From positions 129,688-193,687 of the forward strand of contig NZ_JADMLH010000008.1 in the NCBI RefSeq assembly GCF_016464385.1: a DNA stretch of 64,000 bases, read 5' to 3'. The position numbers and the translations under genes were made by a program. This stretch comes from Nucisporomicrobium flavum. Its GTDB lineage: Bacteria > Actinomycetota > Actinomycetes > Mycobacteriales > Micromonosporaceae. Under the pieces are notes generated by a model, which saw nothing but the letters and a program-made list of their open reading frames with translations, did not search any database and was not told the origin of the DNA. Below are positions 17,508 to 25,979 of the stretch, piece after piece (position 1 is the stretch's first letter; each line of letters begins with the position of its first letter).

Positions 17508-18938
17508 TCAGGAGATGTGGCCGTGCTCGCGGGCCCAGCGCAGCAGCTCGGTCTCGGCGTCGTCGCGGGAGAGCGGTCCCCGGTCGAGCCGCAGCTCCTT
17601 CAGATGCCGCCACGCCTGCCCGACGATCGGCCCCGGCGGCACACCGAGCAGCTCCATGATCGCGTTGCCGTCCAGGTCGGGGCGGACCCGCGCGAGGTCC
17701 TCCTCCTCCTGAATCCGGGAGATCCGCTCCTCCAGCGCGTCGTAGTCGGCAGCCAGCGCCGCCGCCTTCCGCCTGTTCCGCGTCGTGCAGTCCGAGCGGG
17801 TGAGCTTGTGGAGGCGGGGCAGCAACGGGCCGGCGTCGGTCACGTAACGGCGTACGGCCGAATCGGTCCACTCACCCCGGCCGTACCCGTAGAAGCGCAG
17901 GTGGAGCGCGACCAGCCCGACCACGTCCGAGATGACGTCCTTGGGGTACTTCATCGCCTTCATGCGCTGCTTCGTCAGCCGCGCGCCGACCACCTCGTGG
18001 TGGTGGAAGCTGACCCGTCCGTCGCGGCCCACGGCCTTGGTCGCGGGCTTGCCGACGTCGTGCATCAGCGCGGCCATCCGCAGGATGAAGTCCGGCCCGG
18101 CGTCACCCTCCAGGCGGACCGCGTTGGCGACCACGATGAGCGTGTGCTCGTACACGTCCTTGTGCTGGGCGTGCTCGTCGATCTCCAGCTTGAGGCCGGA
18201 CAGCTCCGGGAGGAAACGGTCGGCGAGCCCGGTGTCGACGAGCAGTCGCAGGCCACCGACCGGGTCGAGGCCGGAGAGCAGCTTGGTGAACTCGTCGCGG
18301 ACGCGCTCGGCGGTGATCCGGTCGAGATCGGCCGCCATCTCCCGCATGGCCGTCAGCACGCCGGGGTCCACAGTGAACCGCAGCTTCGCCGCGAATCGGG
18401 CGGCGCGCAGCATCCGAAGTGGATCGTCGCCGAACGACTCCTCCGGCCGCGCCGGCGTCCTGATCAGGCCCGCGGCCAGGTCCTCGAGCCCGCCGTACGG
18501 GTCGGTGAAGACGTGCCCCGGCAGGCTGACGGCCATCGCGTTGATCGTGAAGTCGCGCCGGCGCAGGTCGTCGAGGAGGTTGTCGCCGTACTCCACGACC
18601 GGGTTACGGGTCACCCCGTCGTACGCCTCCGCACGGAACGTGGTGATCTCCAGGCGCAGGCCGTCCTTCTGGACCCCGATCGTGCCGAACTCGCGGCCCG
18701 TCTCCCAGATCGCGTCCGCCCAGCCCTTGACCACGGCGAGGGTCTGCTCGGGCCGCGCGTCGGTGCAGAAGTCGAGGTCGTCACCGAGGCGGCCGAGCAG
18801 CGCGTCGCGCACCGAGCCGCCCACCAGGTGCAGCTCATGGCCGGCGGCACCGAAGCGGCGCCCCAGCTCGTCGGCGACAGGGGAGACCCGCAGCAGCTCC
18901 TGGACGGCGTTGCGCTGGGCCGAATTCAACACAGACAT
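17508..18938 (-). CDS. pcnA: CCA tRNA nucleotidyltransferase
   Basis: Adds or repairs the 3' CCA of tRNAs. 476 residues from ATG 18938 (MSVLNSAQRNAVQELL). The polymerase-beta type head domain contains LVGGSVRDALLGRLGDDLDF with catalytic DxD near residues 53-55, and the RRRDFTINAMA motif. An RNA-binding neck follows, then an HD domain (LMHDVGKP near residue 290). The fused HD domain is typical of actinobacterial members (Rv3907c). Its placement upstream of murJ and sigM matches mycobacteria. The last codons are 35 bases from ogt, so cotranscription is likely. Confidence 0.95.
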   Translation of the reverse strand: MSVLNSAQRNAVQELLRVSPVADELGRRFGAAGHELHLVGGSVRDALLGRLGDDLDFCTDARPEQTLAVVKGWADAIWETGREFGTIGVQKDGLRLEITTFRAEAYDGVTRNPVVEYGDNLLDDLRRRDFTINAMAVSLPGHVFTDPYGGLEDLAAGLIRTPARPEESFGDDPLRMLRAARFAAKLRFTVDPGVLTAMREMAADLDRITAERVRDEFTKLLSGLDPVGGLRLLVDTGLADRFLPELSGLKLEIDEHAQHKDVYEHTLIVVANAVRLEGDAGPDFILRMAALMHDVGKPATKAVGRDGRVSFHHHEVVGARLTKQRMKAMKYPKDVISDVVGLVALHLRFYGYGRGEWTDSAVRRYVTDAGPLLPRLHKLTRSDCTTRNRRKAAALAADYDALEERISRIQEEEDLARVRPDLDGNAIMELLGVPPGPIVGQAWRHLKELRLDRGPLSRDDAETELLRWAREHGHIS

Positions 18939-18989
18939 GGGACGACCAGGGTATCGGAGGCCCCGGCCCCGGCTGTGGGTGGCGGCCCT

Positions 18990-19157
18990 CACCCGGGTCA
19001 CGGGCGGCGGGCGGACGGCCGTCAGTCCGCCGAGGGCCGCAGGCGGGCGGACTTCAGTCCGGCCCGGGACGGCCCGCGCTGCGCGCGAGACAGGGCGGCC
19101 GGCCTTCGGTCCGGCCGGGGGCGGCAGGCGGACGGGCCTTCGGTCCGGCCGCGGGTG
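18990..19157. repeat. Extragenic array of imperfect palindromes
   Basis: The spacer between pcnA and the next gene contains repeated self-complementary units: GGCGGACTTCAGTCCGG, GGCCGGCCTTCGGTCCGGCC and a second CCTTCGGTCCGGCC 34 bases later. Each can form a short stem around a CTTCGG- or TTCA-type loop. The last unit ends 14 bases before the GTG of the following gene. Copies of one element within a single spacer suggest either a local duplication or a structured 5' leader. Confidence 0.6.
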
Positions 19158-19170
19158 GCAGGATGGGAGC

Positions 19171-20061
19171 GTGCCCGTACCCGAGGCGCTGCGTCGCCTC
19201 AGCGAGGATCCCCGGTTCTGGTCCTTCCTGCGGGCGGACGAGAGCGCGACCGCCGACCCCGAGCCCGCCGCGCTGCGGATCAGCCTGCCCGTCACCGGCG
19301 GGTACGGTCTCGTGCTCGACCTCGACCTGGTCACCGGCGATCAGACGCTGGGCCTGCGCGAACCGGCCACCAGCGAACCGGTGCAGCTGGGCTGGGTGGC
19401 TCCCGGCCGGCCGTACCCCGCCGCGCTGCGCTGGCACGAGCTCGAGCTGTGCGCCCGGGTGATCGCTCTGGAGGACCCGACACTGCCGCATCCCGGCCTG
19501 GTGGTGGCGCTGCTCGGGCCGTTCGCGCCGGCCACCGCGGAGGACGACGAGACCACGATCGCGGCGGTGCGCGAGGCCGCGTACCGGTCGCTGCGCCGCG
19601 ATGTCCCGGCCGTCGAGCCCGCCGGCCCCGAGCAGACGCCGCTGCCGCTGTTCGCCGGCGCCGACTGGTGGCCCCAGCCCGAGCAACTGTCGCCCCAGGT
19701 TCTCGACGAGGCCGCGATCGCGGCCTACACCGCCCCCGCGCCGGCCCACCTCCAGGTCCGCGGCGGCTCACGCTTCCCGCACGAGGGCCTCAATGAATTG
19801 GTACGGCACGCAGCACAGCGACTGTCCCAGCTCCCGGACGAACAGTGGTACGCCCAGGTCCGCCCCCTAGCGCGGCAGATGGCGGACACGGGCGATCTGG
19901 GTCCGGTCAACGCTCTGCTCGGCGTGCTCACGGAGGCCGGCTGTGACCACCCGACGGTCCTCGACGCGCTGAGCGAGCCGCTCGTGCCCCTCGAGGCGTG
20001 CTGGATGGTGGAGACGCTGGCCGGCGCGATCCCGGGCACCCTCGTACGCCGTCACGTCTAG
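19171..20061 (+). CDS. Conserved-looking hypothetical protein
   Basis: 296 residues from GTG 19171 with GGATGGGA upstream. I do not recognise the family. The sequence is acidic, has no signal peptide or membrane segment, and keeps strong third-position GC. Segments such as PRFWSFLRADE, LGLREPATSEPVQLGW, RWHELELCARVIALEDP and PEACWMVETLAGAI-like endings suggest a compact cytoplasmic alpha/beta protein. It sits between pcnA and murJ, where mycobacteria have a Nudix gene; this product has no Nudix box. Confidence 0.7.
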   Translation: MPVPEALRRLSEDPRFWSFLRADESATADPEPAALRISLPVTGGYGLVLDLDLVTGDQTLGLREPATSEPVQLGWVAPGRPYPAALRWHELELCARVIALEDPTLPHPGLVVALLGPFAPATAEDDETTIAAVREAAYRSLRRDVPAVEPAGPEQTPLPLFAGADWWPQPEQLSPQVLDEAAIAAYTAPAPAHLQVRGGSRFPHEGLNELVRHAAQRLSQLPDEQWYAQVRPLARQMADTGDLGPVNALLGVLTEAGCDHPTVLDALSEPLVPLEACWMVETLAGAIPGTLVRRHV

Positions 20062-20122
20062 GACGCGCCCTGGCCCCACTGGCTAGGGTGTCGTCTGTAC
20101 TCGTACCCCTGGGGAGGTTCTG

Positions 20123-21976
20123 GTGAGCGGCGGCCTGTACCGCAGCGCGCACGCCGCGCCCGGCGATGAGCCCGAAGCGCCCGAGGGCGTGACGCTCATC
20201 TCCGTCGACAACACCGGCACCATCCCCACCGCCGCGGCCGACCAGGCGCTGCCGCCCGAGGTGATCCCGCCCACGGTTCTCGAGTCGTCCGGAAGCGGCA
20301 CCGTCTATGGCAGCGCGTCCGCCGCCGCAGCCGACGAGCCCACCCGCACCGAGCCGGCTGGTGACACCCAGGAACGCAGCACCACCGGCAACAGCGCGAT
20401 CATGGCGGCCGGCAGCCTGGTCAGCCGGGTCATCGGCTTCGTCCGGAACATGCTGATCGGCATGACGCTGGGCGCCGGTGTCGGCGACGCCTACACGAGC
20501 GCGCAGTTCCTGCCCAGCCAGATCTACGAGCTGCTGCTCGGCGGCATCCTCTCCAGCGTGCTCATCCCGCTGCTGGTGCGCCGTCGCAAGGCCGACCCGG
20601 ACGGCGGCCAGCTGTTCACCCAGCGGCTGCTGACCTTCGCCGTCGTGTCGCTGGGCATCGCCACGGTGCTCGTCACGGTCGCCGCACCGGTGATCACGGC
20701 CATCCAGTCCAGCAGCGACACCACCTCGGACTACCGGCACCTGGTCACGTCGCTGGCGTACCTGATCCTGCCGATCATCTTCTTCACCGGCCTGTCCGCG
20801 CTGATCGGTGCGGTGCTCAACGTGCGCGGCCACTTCGCCGCGCCGATGTGGGCGCCGATCCTCAACAACCTCGTCGTCATCGCTACCTGCGGCGTCTTCC
20901 TTCTCTTCTTCGGCAAGGCCGGCGCGACGCCCGGCGACATGAGCACCGGCGAGATCGCGGTCATCGGCGGCGGCACCCTGCTCGGCATCGTCGTGCAGGC
21001 GCTCGGCCTGCTCCCGGCGCTGCGCAAGGTGGGCTTCGCCTGGAAGTGGCGCTGGGCGCCCCGGGAGCTGGGGCTGGGCGAGATCGGCCGGCTCGCCGGC
21101 TGGATGCTCTGCTACGTCGCCGCCAACCAGGCCGCCGTCTTCCTGGTGGTCCGGGTGCTCAGCGGGGTCTCCGGCGACGACCGCAACGCCAGCACGCTGG
21201 CCTTCAACAACGTCTTCCTGCTGACGATGATGGCGCACGGCATCATCGGCGTCTCCGTCATGACCGCGCTGCTGCCCAGGATGAGCGCAGCCGCCGCCGA
21301 CGGCCGGTTCCAGGAGGTCAGCGAGAACCTCAGCCGCGGCATCCGCCTCACGACCACGGCCCTCGCGCCGATCGCGGTCACCTACGGCGTGCTCGGCGTG
21401 CCGATCGCGGTGACGCTCTTCCAGGGCGGCGCGCTCTCCTACGACCAGGCGTTCGCCACCGGCCGGGTGCTCGTCGTCGCCGCGTTCGCCGTTATCCCGC
21501 TGTCGATCAGCTACCTGTGCACCTATGCCTTCTACTCGCTGCAGGGCAACAAGACGGTCGCGCTGATCAACCTGCCCGTCGTCGCCGTACGCATCGCGGG
21601 CTACTTCCTGCTGGCCGCCGTGCTGTCGGAGTCGCTGGCCGCGGCCGGCATGACCGCGGCGAACGCGGTGTCCTACCTGCTGTCCGCCGTGGTCTCCCTC
21701 GCCGTCCTGCGCCGCCGGATCGGCCGGCTCAACCTCGGCTCGGTGGCCGCCGCGCTGGTGAAAGTGGTGGTCGCCGCCGCGGTCGCGGCCGTGGCGGGCC
21801 TGCTGATCCGGCAGGTGCTGCCCGGCGGTGACACGCCCGGGCGCGTCGCCGCCGCGGTGCAGGTCATCGCAGGTGGTGGGGTGATCATGCTGACCTACCT
21901 GGTGACGGCTACGCTGCTGAAGGTCCACGAGGTGAGTCAAGTCGTCGGGATGGTGCGCCGCAAACTCGGGCGCTGA
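20123..21976 (+). CDS. murJ: Lipid II flippase MurJ (MviN)
   Basis: Moves lipid-linked peptidoglycan precursor across the membrane. 617 residues from GTG 20123 with GGGGAGGT upstream. About 95 N-terminal residues are Ala/Glu/Pro-rich and probably cytoplasmic. The MVIN core begins NSAIMAAGSLVSRVIGFVRNMLIG and continues with about 14 helices, including the QIYELLLGGILSSVLIPLLV segment. It ends in the membrane region, without the kinase-like domain that is fused to MviN in mycobacteria; that domain is the separate next gene. Confidence 0.94.
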   Translation: MSGGLYRSAHAAPGDEPEAPEGVTLISVDNTGTIPTAAADQALPPEVIPPTVLESSGSGTVYGSASAAAADEPTRTEPAGDTQERSTTGNSAIMAAGSLVSRVIGFVRNMLIGMTLGAGVGDAYTSAQFLPSQIYELLLGGILSSVLIPLLVRRRKADPDGGQLFTQRLLTFAVVSLGIATVLVTVAAPVITAIQSSSDTTSDYRHLVTSLAYLILPIIFFTGLSALIGAVLNVRGHFAAPMWAPILNNLVVIATCGVFLLFFGKAGATPGDMSTGEIAVIGGGTLLGIVVQALGLLPALRKVGFAWKWRWAPRELGLGEIGRLAGWMLCYVAANQAAVFLVVRVLSGVSGDDRNASTLAFNNVFLLTMMAHGIIGVSVMTALLPRMSAAAADGRFQEVSENLSRGIRLTTTALAPIAVTYGVLGVPIAVTLFQGGALSYDQAFATGRVLVVAAFAVIPLSISYLCTYAFYSLQGNKTVALINLPVVAVRIAGYFLLAAVLSESLAAAGMTAANAVSYLLSAVVSLAVLRRRIGRLNLGSVAAALVKVVVAAAVAAVAGLLIRQVLPGGDTPGRVAAAVQVIAGGGVIMLTYLVTATLLKVHEVSQVVGMVRRKLGR

Positions 21977-21980
21977 TTCC

Positions 21981-22002
21981 TGTGGACAACGCCTGTGGAT
22001 AA
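21981..22002 (-). promoter_or_regulatory. Pair of perfect DnaA boxes between murJ and the pseudokinase gene
   Basis: TGTGGACAA (21981-21989) and TGTGGATAA (21994-22002) are exact reverse complements of the actinobacterial DnaA box consensus TTGTCCACA/TTATCCACA. They are spaced 13 bases start to start in the same orientation. They begin four bases after the murJ stop codon, about 24 kb from dnaA. Confidence 0.65.
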
Positions 22003-22156
22003 CCCCCTGAACAGCTATTTCCCCCGTACCGACCGGCCCGGACAGGCCCGACGAGCGGCCCCTGACGGGTGCCGCGCCCAGGGCTGACCTGTAAGACTCT
22101 GGCCCCGGGCGGGTAAGGTCGGGGGCGACACGTGCGGACCCACCGAGGGAGGACGG

Positions 22157-23755
22157 GTGACCCAGGTCGGCGAAGGCCACGGCACCGCGGCCGACGAGGC
22201 CGGACCGGTCATGACCTTCGGTGTCCCCACCGTCGGTGAGATCCTGGCCGAGCGGTATCAGCTCGAGGAGCACGTCAACAACGACAGCGCCGGCCGGCAG
22301 GTCTGGCGGGGTATTGACGTCATCCTCCGGCGGCCCGTCGCGGTCGTGCTGCGCCACCCCGGCGGCGAGTCCGCCACGGAGATGCTGCAGGCGGCGGTCG
22401 ACGCCAGCCGCGTCATCCACCCCAACCTGGTCGGCGTCTACGACGCGATCGACGAGGCCCAGCGGGCTTACGTGGTCCGCGAATGGGTCGACGGCGAGGC
22501 GCTGCGCGAGCTCGTGACCCAGGAGGGTCCGCTCGACCCGGCCCGGGCCACCGCGATCGCCCACTCGATCGCCGACGCGCTGGCCGCCGTGCACGCCACG
22601 GGCATGGTCCACGGCAATGTGCACCCCGGCACCACGCTGATCGGCGACGACGGCCGGGTGGTCCTGGCCGACGCACGCGCCGACAACTCCGACAGCACCG
22701 AGTCGGACGTGCGTTCCGTGGGCGGCATCCTCTACTACGCGCTGACCGGTCACTGGCCGCAGGCCGAGATCGGCCGCACCTCGTCCCTGCCCGACGCCAT
22801 GCGCGACGGCAACGGCACGATCGCCAACCCGCGCCAGATCCGCGCGGGCGTCCCGGCGTACCTCGACGACCTGACGATGGACCTGCTGGACAAGCGCGTC
22901 GCGGCCCCCGAGGCCGACGCGCTCGCCGCCGAGCTGGCCCGCCTCGACTCCGCCGAGGAGGAGTACGAGGACGTCGGCCCGCTGCGCTTCACCCAGGGCA
23001 CGTCCGCCGAACCGGTCCGCAGCACCCGCAAGATCGTCATCGGCATCGGTGCGCTCGCCGTCATCGCGGTGCTCGGCCTCATCTTCGGCATCCGCGCGAT
23101 CAGCGACTCCGGCGCCGACAAGCCGACCGGCACCACCCAGGCCGGCACCAACCAGCAGACCGGCCAGAACGGCACGGGCGACCCCGCCAACCCCGGCTCG
23201 GGTACGCCCAACGAGGCCCCGAAGAAGCTCGCGCTGACCGCCGACATGGTCCGCATCGTCGACCCGCCCGACGGCGGCCGCACCGACGAGGGCGAGGCCA
23301 AGTTCACGGTCGACGACGACAACGACACCGCGTGGCGGACCTCCGGCTTCAACGAGGCCAAGTTCTACAACAAGCCCGGCATGGGCCTGCTGATCAACCT
23401 GGGCTCGCCGCACTCGATCAGCGACGTCCGCGTCGAGGCCTCCTCGCCGGGCGTGGCGATGACGCTGTGCACCGGCACCGCCGACCCGGGCAACAGCAGC
23501 CAGGGCGACGACCAGATCGTCAAGACGTACAAGCAGCTCAGCACGGGCGACGCGGACGACTCCGACGACGCCGTGGCCACCCCGCAGCAGTGCGGCAAGG
23601 GCGAGGTCAAGAAGACCACGGGTACCAACACCGTCATCCCGGTCGGCGAGAGCCAGAAGTACCAGTACCTCATGGTCTTCATCACCGAGCTCCCGCGCGA
23701 CAACGACGGCAAGTACCGGGTCGAGATCTCCAAGGTCGAGGTCTGGGGCAACTGA
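22157..23755 (+). CDS. Membrane pseudokinase with extracellular domain (MurJ partner)
   Basis: 532 residues from GTG 22157 after GGGAGGA. Residues 25-280 follow the Ser/Thr kinase fold (VGEILAERYQLEEHV...), but the catalytic loop reads HGNVHPGTTL instead of HRD...N and the DFG position reads ADAR, so it should be inactive. One membrane helix (about 293-315), a Thr/Gly/Pro linker and a C-terminal discoidin-like domain ending EVWGN follow. In M. tuberculosis the same two parts are fused to MviN (Rv3910), where the pseudokinase binds FhaA. Here they form a separate protein encoded next to murJ. Confidence 0.88.
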   Translation: MTQVGEGHGTAADEAGPVMTFGVPTVGEILAERYQLEEHVNNDSAGRQVWRGIDVILRRPVAVVLRHPGGESATEMLQAAVDASRVIHPNLVGVYDAIDEAQRAYVVREWVDGEALRELVTQEGPLDPARATAIAHSIADALAAVHATGMVHGNVHPGTTLIGDDGRVVLADARADNSDSTESDVRSVGGILYYALTGHWPQAEIGRTSSLPDAMRDGNGTIANPRQIRAGVPAYLDDLTMDLLDKRVAAPEADALAAELARLDSAEEEYEDVGPLRFTQGTSAEPVRSTRKIVIGIGALAVIAVLGLIFGIRAISDSGADKPTGTTQAGTNQQTGQNGTGDPANPGSGTPNEAPKKLALTADMVRIVDPPDGGRTDEGEAKFTVDDDNDTAWRTSGFNEAKFYNKPGMGLLINLGSPHSISDVRVEASSPGVAMTLCTGTADPGNSSQGDDQIVKTYKQLSTGDADDSDDAVATPQQCGKGEVKKTTGTNTVIPVGESQKYQYLMVFITELPRDNDGKYRVEISKVEVWGN

Positions 23756-23880
23756 CCCCCGGGTTCCCCGGCCGGCCGGCGCCGGGGGCGACCTGCGCGG
23801 TGGGTGATCAGGTTTGCTGGTGGCGCGCCGGGTACGTCGCCGGGTGGGGTCCTGTCGTATCGCTCCGCTAGATTGCTGGC

Positions 23881-24762
23881 GTGACTTCCAGCGGCGCTCT
23901 CGGTGACGCGGACGGTCCCGGACGGGCCGACGCCGACCTGCTGCGCGCCCACGTGGAGGGCGACCCGCACGCCTTCAACGAGCTGGTACGCCGCCACCGC
24001 GACCGCCTCTGGGCCGTCGCGCTCCGCACGATCGGGGACCGCGAGGAGGCGGCGGACGCCGTACAGGACGCGCTGCTGTCCGCGCACCGGGCCGCTGCCC
24101 GCTTCCGGGGCGACTCGGCCGTCACCACCTGGCTGCACCGCATCGTCGTGAACGCCTGCCTCGACCGGATCCGCCGCCGCCAGGCACACCCCACCGTGCC
24201 CCTGCCGGACGGCACCCACACCGACGACGGCGGCGCCGGCAACCGCGCCGAGCCCACCGCGCCGGTTCAGGACCACGACACCGCCCTGGTCGTACGGGCA
24301 GCCCTCGCCGCCCTGCCACCGGAGCAGCGGGCCGCGCTGGTGCTCGTCGACGTGCAGGGCTACCCGGTGGCGGAGGCGGCGGAGATCCTCGGCGTCGCGG
24401 AGGGCACCATCAAGAGCCGGTGCGCCCGCGGACGGGCCCGGATGGCGCTGGCACTCGGCCACCTCCGCACCGGTGACGACGCTCCGGCGGCCACCCCGGC
24501 TGTCGGGGAGCGGCAGGCCGGCGGTCGACCCGGCGCTGGCCGACCCAGCGGAGACCGACCCAGCGGCGAGCGGGCCGGCGGGGAGCGCGCCGGCGGGGAG
24601 CGGGCCGGCGGGGAGCGGGCCGGCGGGGGTAGTGGGGGAGACGGCGGTCACGGCGGGAACCGCGGCGGTTCGGGGCACGTCCCATCGGGGTCGGGAGATT
24701 CCGTGCCGCTCCCGGCCGCGGGCCCGATCGGGGCGTCCGGCGACAGAGGGGACCAGGCGTGA
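23881..24762 (+). CDS. sigM: ECF RNA polymerase sigma factor SigM-like
   Basis: 293 residues from GTG 23881. Region 2 includes FNELVRRHRDRLWAVALRTIGDREEAADAVQDALL; region 4 includes LPPEQRAALVLVDVQGYPVAEAAEILGVAEGTIKSR. The last 95 residues are an unusual Gly/Arg/Glu tail with GERAG repeats, absent from the usual family length of about 190. No ribosome site precedes the start, but TAGATT lies seven bases upstream, consistent with a leaderless transcript. It is followed by its anti-sigma gene with a four-base overlap, as in sigM-rsmA of mycobacteria. Confidence 0.9.
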   Translation: MTSSGALGDADGPGRADADLLRAHVEGDPHAFNELVRRHRDRLWAVALRTIGDREEAADAVQDALLSAHRAAARFRGDSAVTTWLHRIVVNACLDRIRRRQAHPTVPLPDGTHTDDGGAGNRAEPTAPVQDHDTALVVRAALAALPPEQRAALVLVDVQGYPVAEAAEILGVAEGTIKSRCARGRARMALALGHLRTGDDAPAATPAVGERQAGGRPGAGRPSGDRPSGERAGGERAGGERAGGERAGGGSGGDGGHGGNRGGSGHVPSGSGDSVPLPAAGPIGASGDRGDQA

Positions 24763-25838
24763 CCGGGGCAGAGTTCAGCGGGGTCGATCTCGACCTGCTG
24801 GCCGACTATGTCGGCGGCGCGCTGGACGGCACCCCCGACGAAGCCGTGGTGGCCGCGCTGGTCGCCGACGATCCGGCCTGGCGTTCTGCGTACGACCAGC
24901 TTGCCGACGGGACCGCGGCGGTGACGGCGGTGCTGCGGACCTGGGGGACCGAGCCCGAGCCGATGCCGGCCGACGTGTTGTCGCGGCTGGAATCCGCCTT
25001 CGGTTCTCCCTCCGCTCCGACCTCCGCTTCTTCGTCGTCCGCCTCGGACTCCGGTTCTTCGTCGGCGGACGGGTTCGCCGATGACGACGGTGCCGGCGGG
25101 GTGGATGCCGGGCTCGCCACGTCGGGCGCCGGCGTGGGCGGTGTCACGGGGCGCCGCGGGCGCATGGAGCCGGGTAGCGATGGTGCTGCTCCTGTTCGGC
25201 ATCTGGTCGCCGTACCCGATGATGGGGAGCGACCCGCGACGGCCCGGAAGCGGACCCGGCGGTTGAAGTGGGCCGCGCCGATCGGGATCGCCGCCGGTGT
25301 GCTCGCGTTCCTCGGCTTCGGGATCCAGCAGTGGGACGCCGCCGACTCCTCCGACGCCACGTCGGCGGCCGGCTCGGCCGCCGAGCAGGACGCTCCCGGG
25401 CGGACGCTCGCGTTGCCGGCCGGTCCCGCGGAGGCGGTGTCGAGTGGCGTCGACTACACGGAACGGACGCTGACGCAGGTGGCTACGCGGGCCGCGGCAG
25501 CCTCGGATGCCGGGAAGCGCGTGCCGCAGACCGCCGATGCGGGTGAGGCGCAGGGTAAGGGGAGCGCTCCGGGCGCCGGCGTGATGGCGGACCGGGCCGA
25601 CCCGCTCGTCCGGCTGCGCGCGCAGGAGTCGCTGCTCGCCTGCCTCGATGCGATCTCGCGGCAGAACGGTGCCGGTCCGGTCACCGCGCAGGCCGTCGAC
25701 TACGCCCGGTTCGAGGGTGCTCCGGCGCTCGTCGTGCAGTTCGCCGCGGACAACGGGACGTGGGTCTGGGCGACCGGCGCGGACTGCGGACGGGGCGGCT
25801 CCGGCGCTGACCGGCTCGCCGCTGTGAAGGTAGGCTGA
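24759..25838 (+). CDS. Membrane anti-sigma factor (RsmA-like)
   Basis: 359 residues from GTG 24759, overlapping the sigM stop codon by four bases. The N-terminal acidic anti-sigma-type segment (LDLLADYVGGALDGTPDEAVVAALV) is followed by a Ser/Asp-rich linker, one membrane helix (about 168-192, WAAPIGIAAGVLAFLGFGI) and an extracellular domain with two cysteines (LLACLDAI and GADCGRG). The role is inferred from position and topology: it should hold SigM at the membrane. Confidence 0.8.
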   Translation: MTGAEFSGVDLDLLADYVGGALDGTPDEAVVAALVADDPAWRSAYDQLADGTAAVTAVLRTWGTEPEPMPADVLSRLESAFGSPSAPTSASSSSASDSGSSSADGFADDDGAGGVDAGLATSGAGVGGVTGRRGRMEPGSDGAAPVRHLVAVPDDGERPATARKRTRRLKWAAPIGIAAGVLAFLGFGIQQWDAADSSDATSAAGSAAEQDAPGRTLALPAGPAEAVSSGVDYTERTLTQVATRAAAASDAGKRVPQTADAGEAQGKGSAPGAGVMADRADPLVRLRAQESLLACLDAISRQNGAGPVTAQAVDYARFEGAPALVVQFAADNGTWVWATGADCGRGGSGADRLAAVKVG

Positions 25839-25899
25839 GCGCACACCCAGGGAGCGTGAGCACCCTTACTATGCCGCGGCCCACAAGGCTGTGACGCCG

Positions 25900-25927
25900 G
25901 GGAATGTTGCTCTCCTACCATGACGTT
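25900..25927 (+). promoter_or_regulatory. SigR/SigH-type promoter of trxB-trxA
   Basis: GGGAAT (25900-25905) is followed 19 bases later by GTT (25925-25927). This fits the GGAAT-N18/19-GTT consensus of the thiol-oxidative-stress sigma factors of actinobacteria, known to drive trxBA in Streptomyces. It lies about 50 bases upstream of the trxB start. Confidence 0.65.
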
Positions 25928-25979
25928 CTAGCGTGCGATGTCGCCGATGAGTCGGCGAACCCAGACTGAGGAGTCGGCA

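Noticed and set aside
19928..23413. A 1161-codon minus-strand open frame opposite murJ and the pseudokinase gene
   Set aside because: Antisense shadow of two recognisable genes; His/Arg/Asp-rich composition typical of reverse-frame artefacts.
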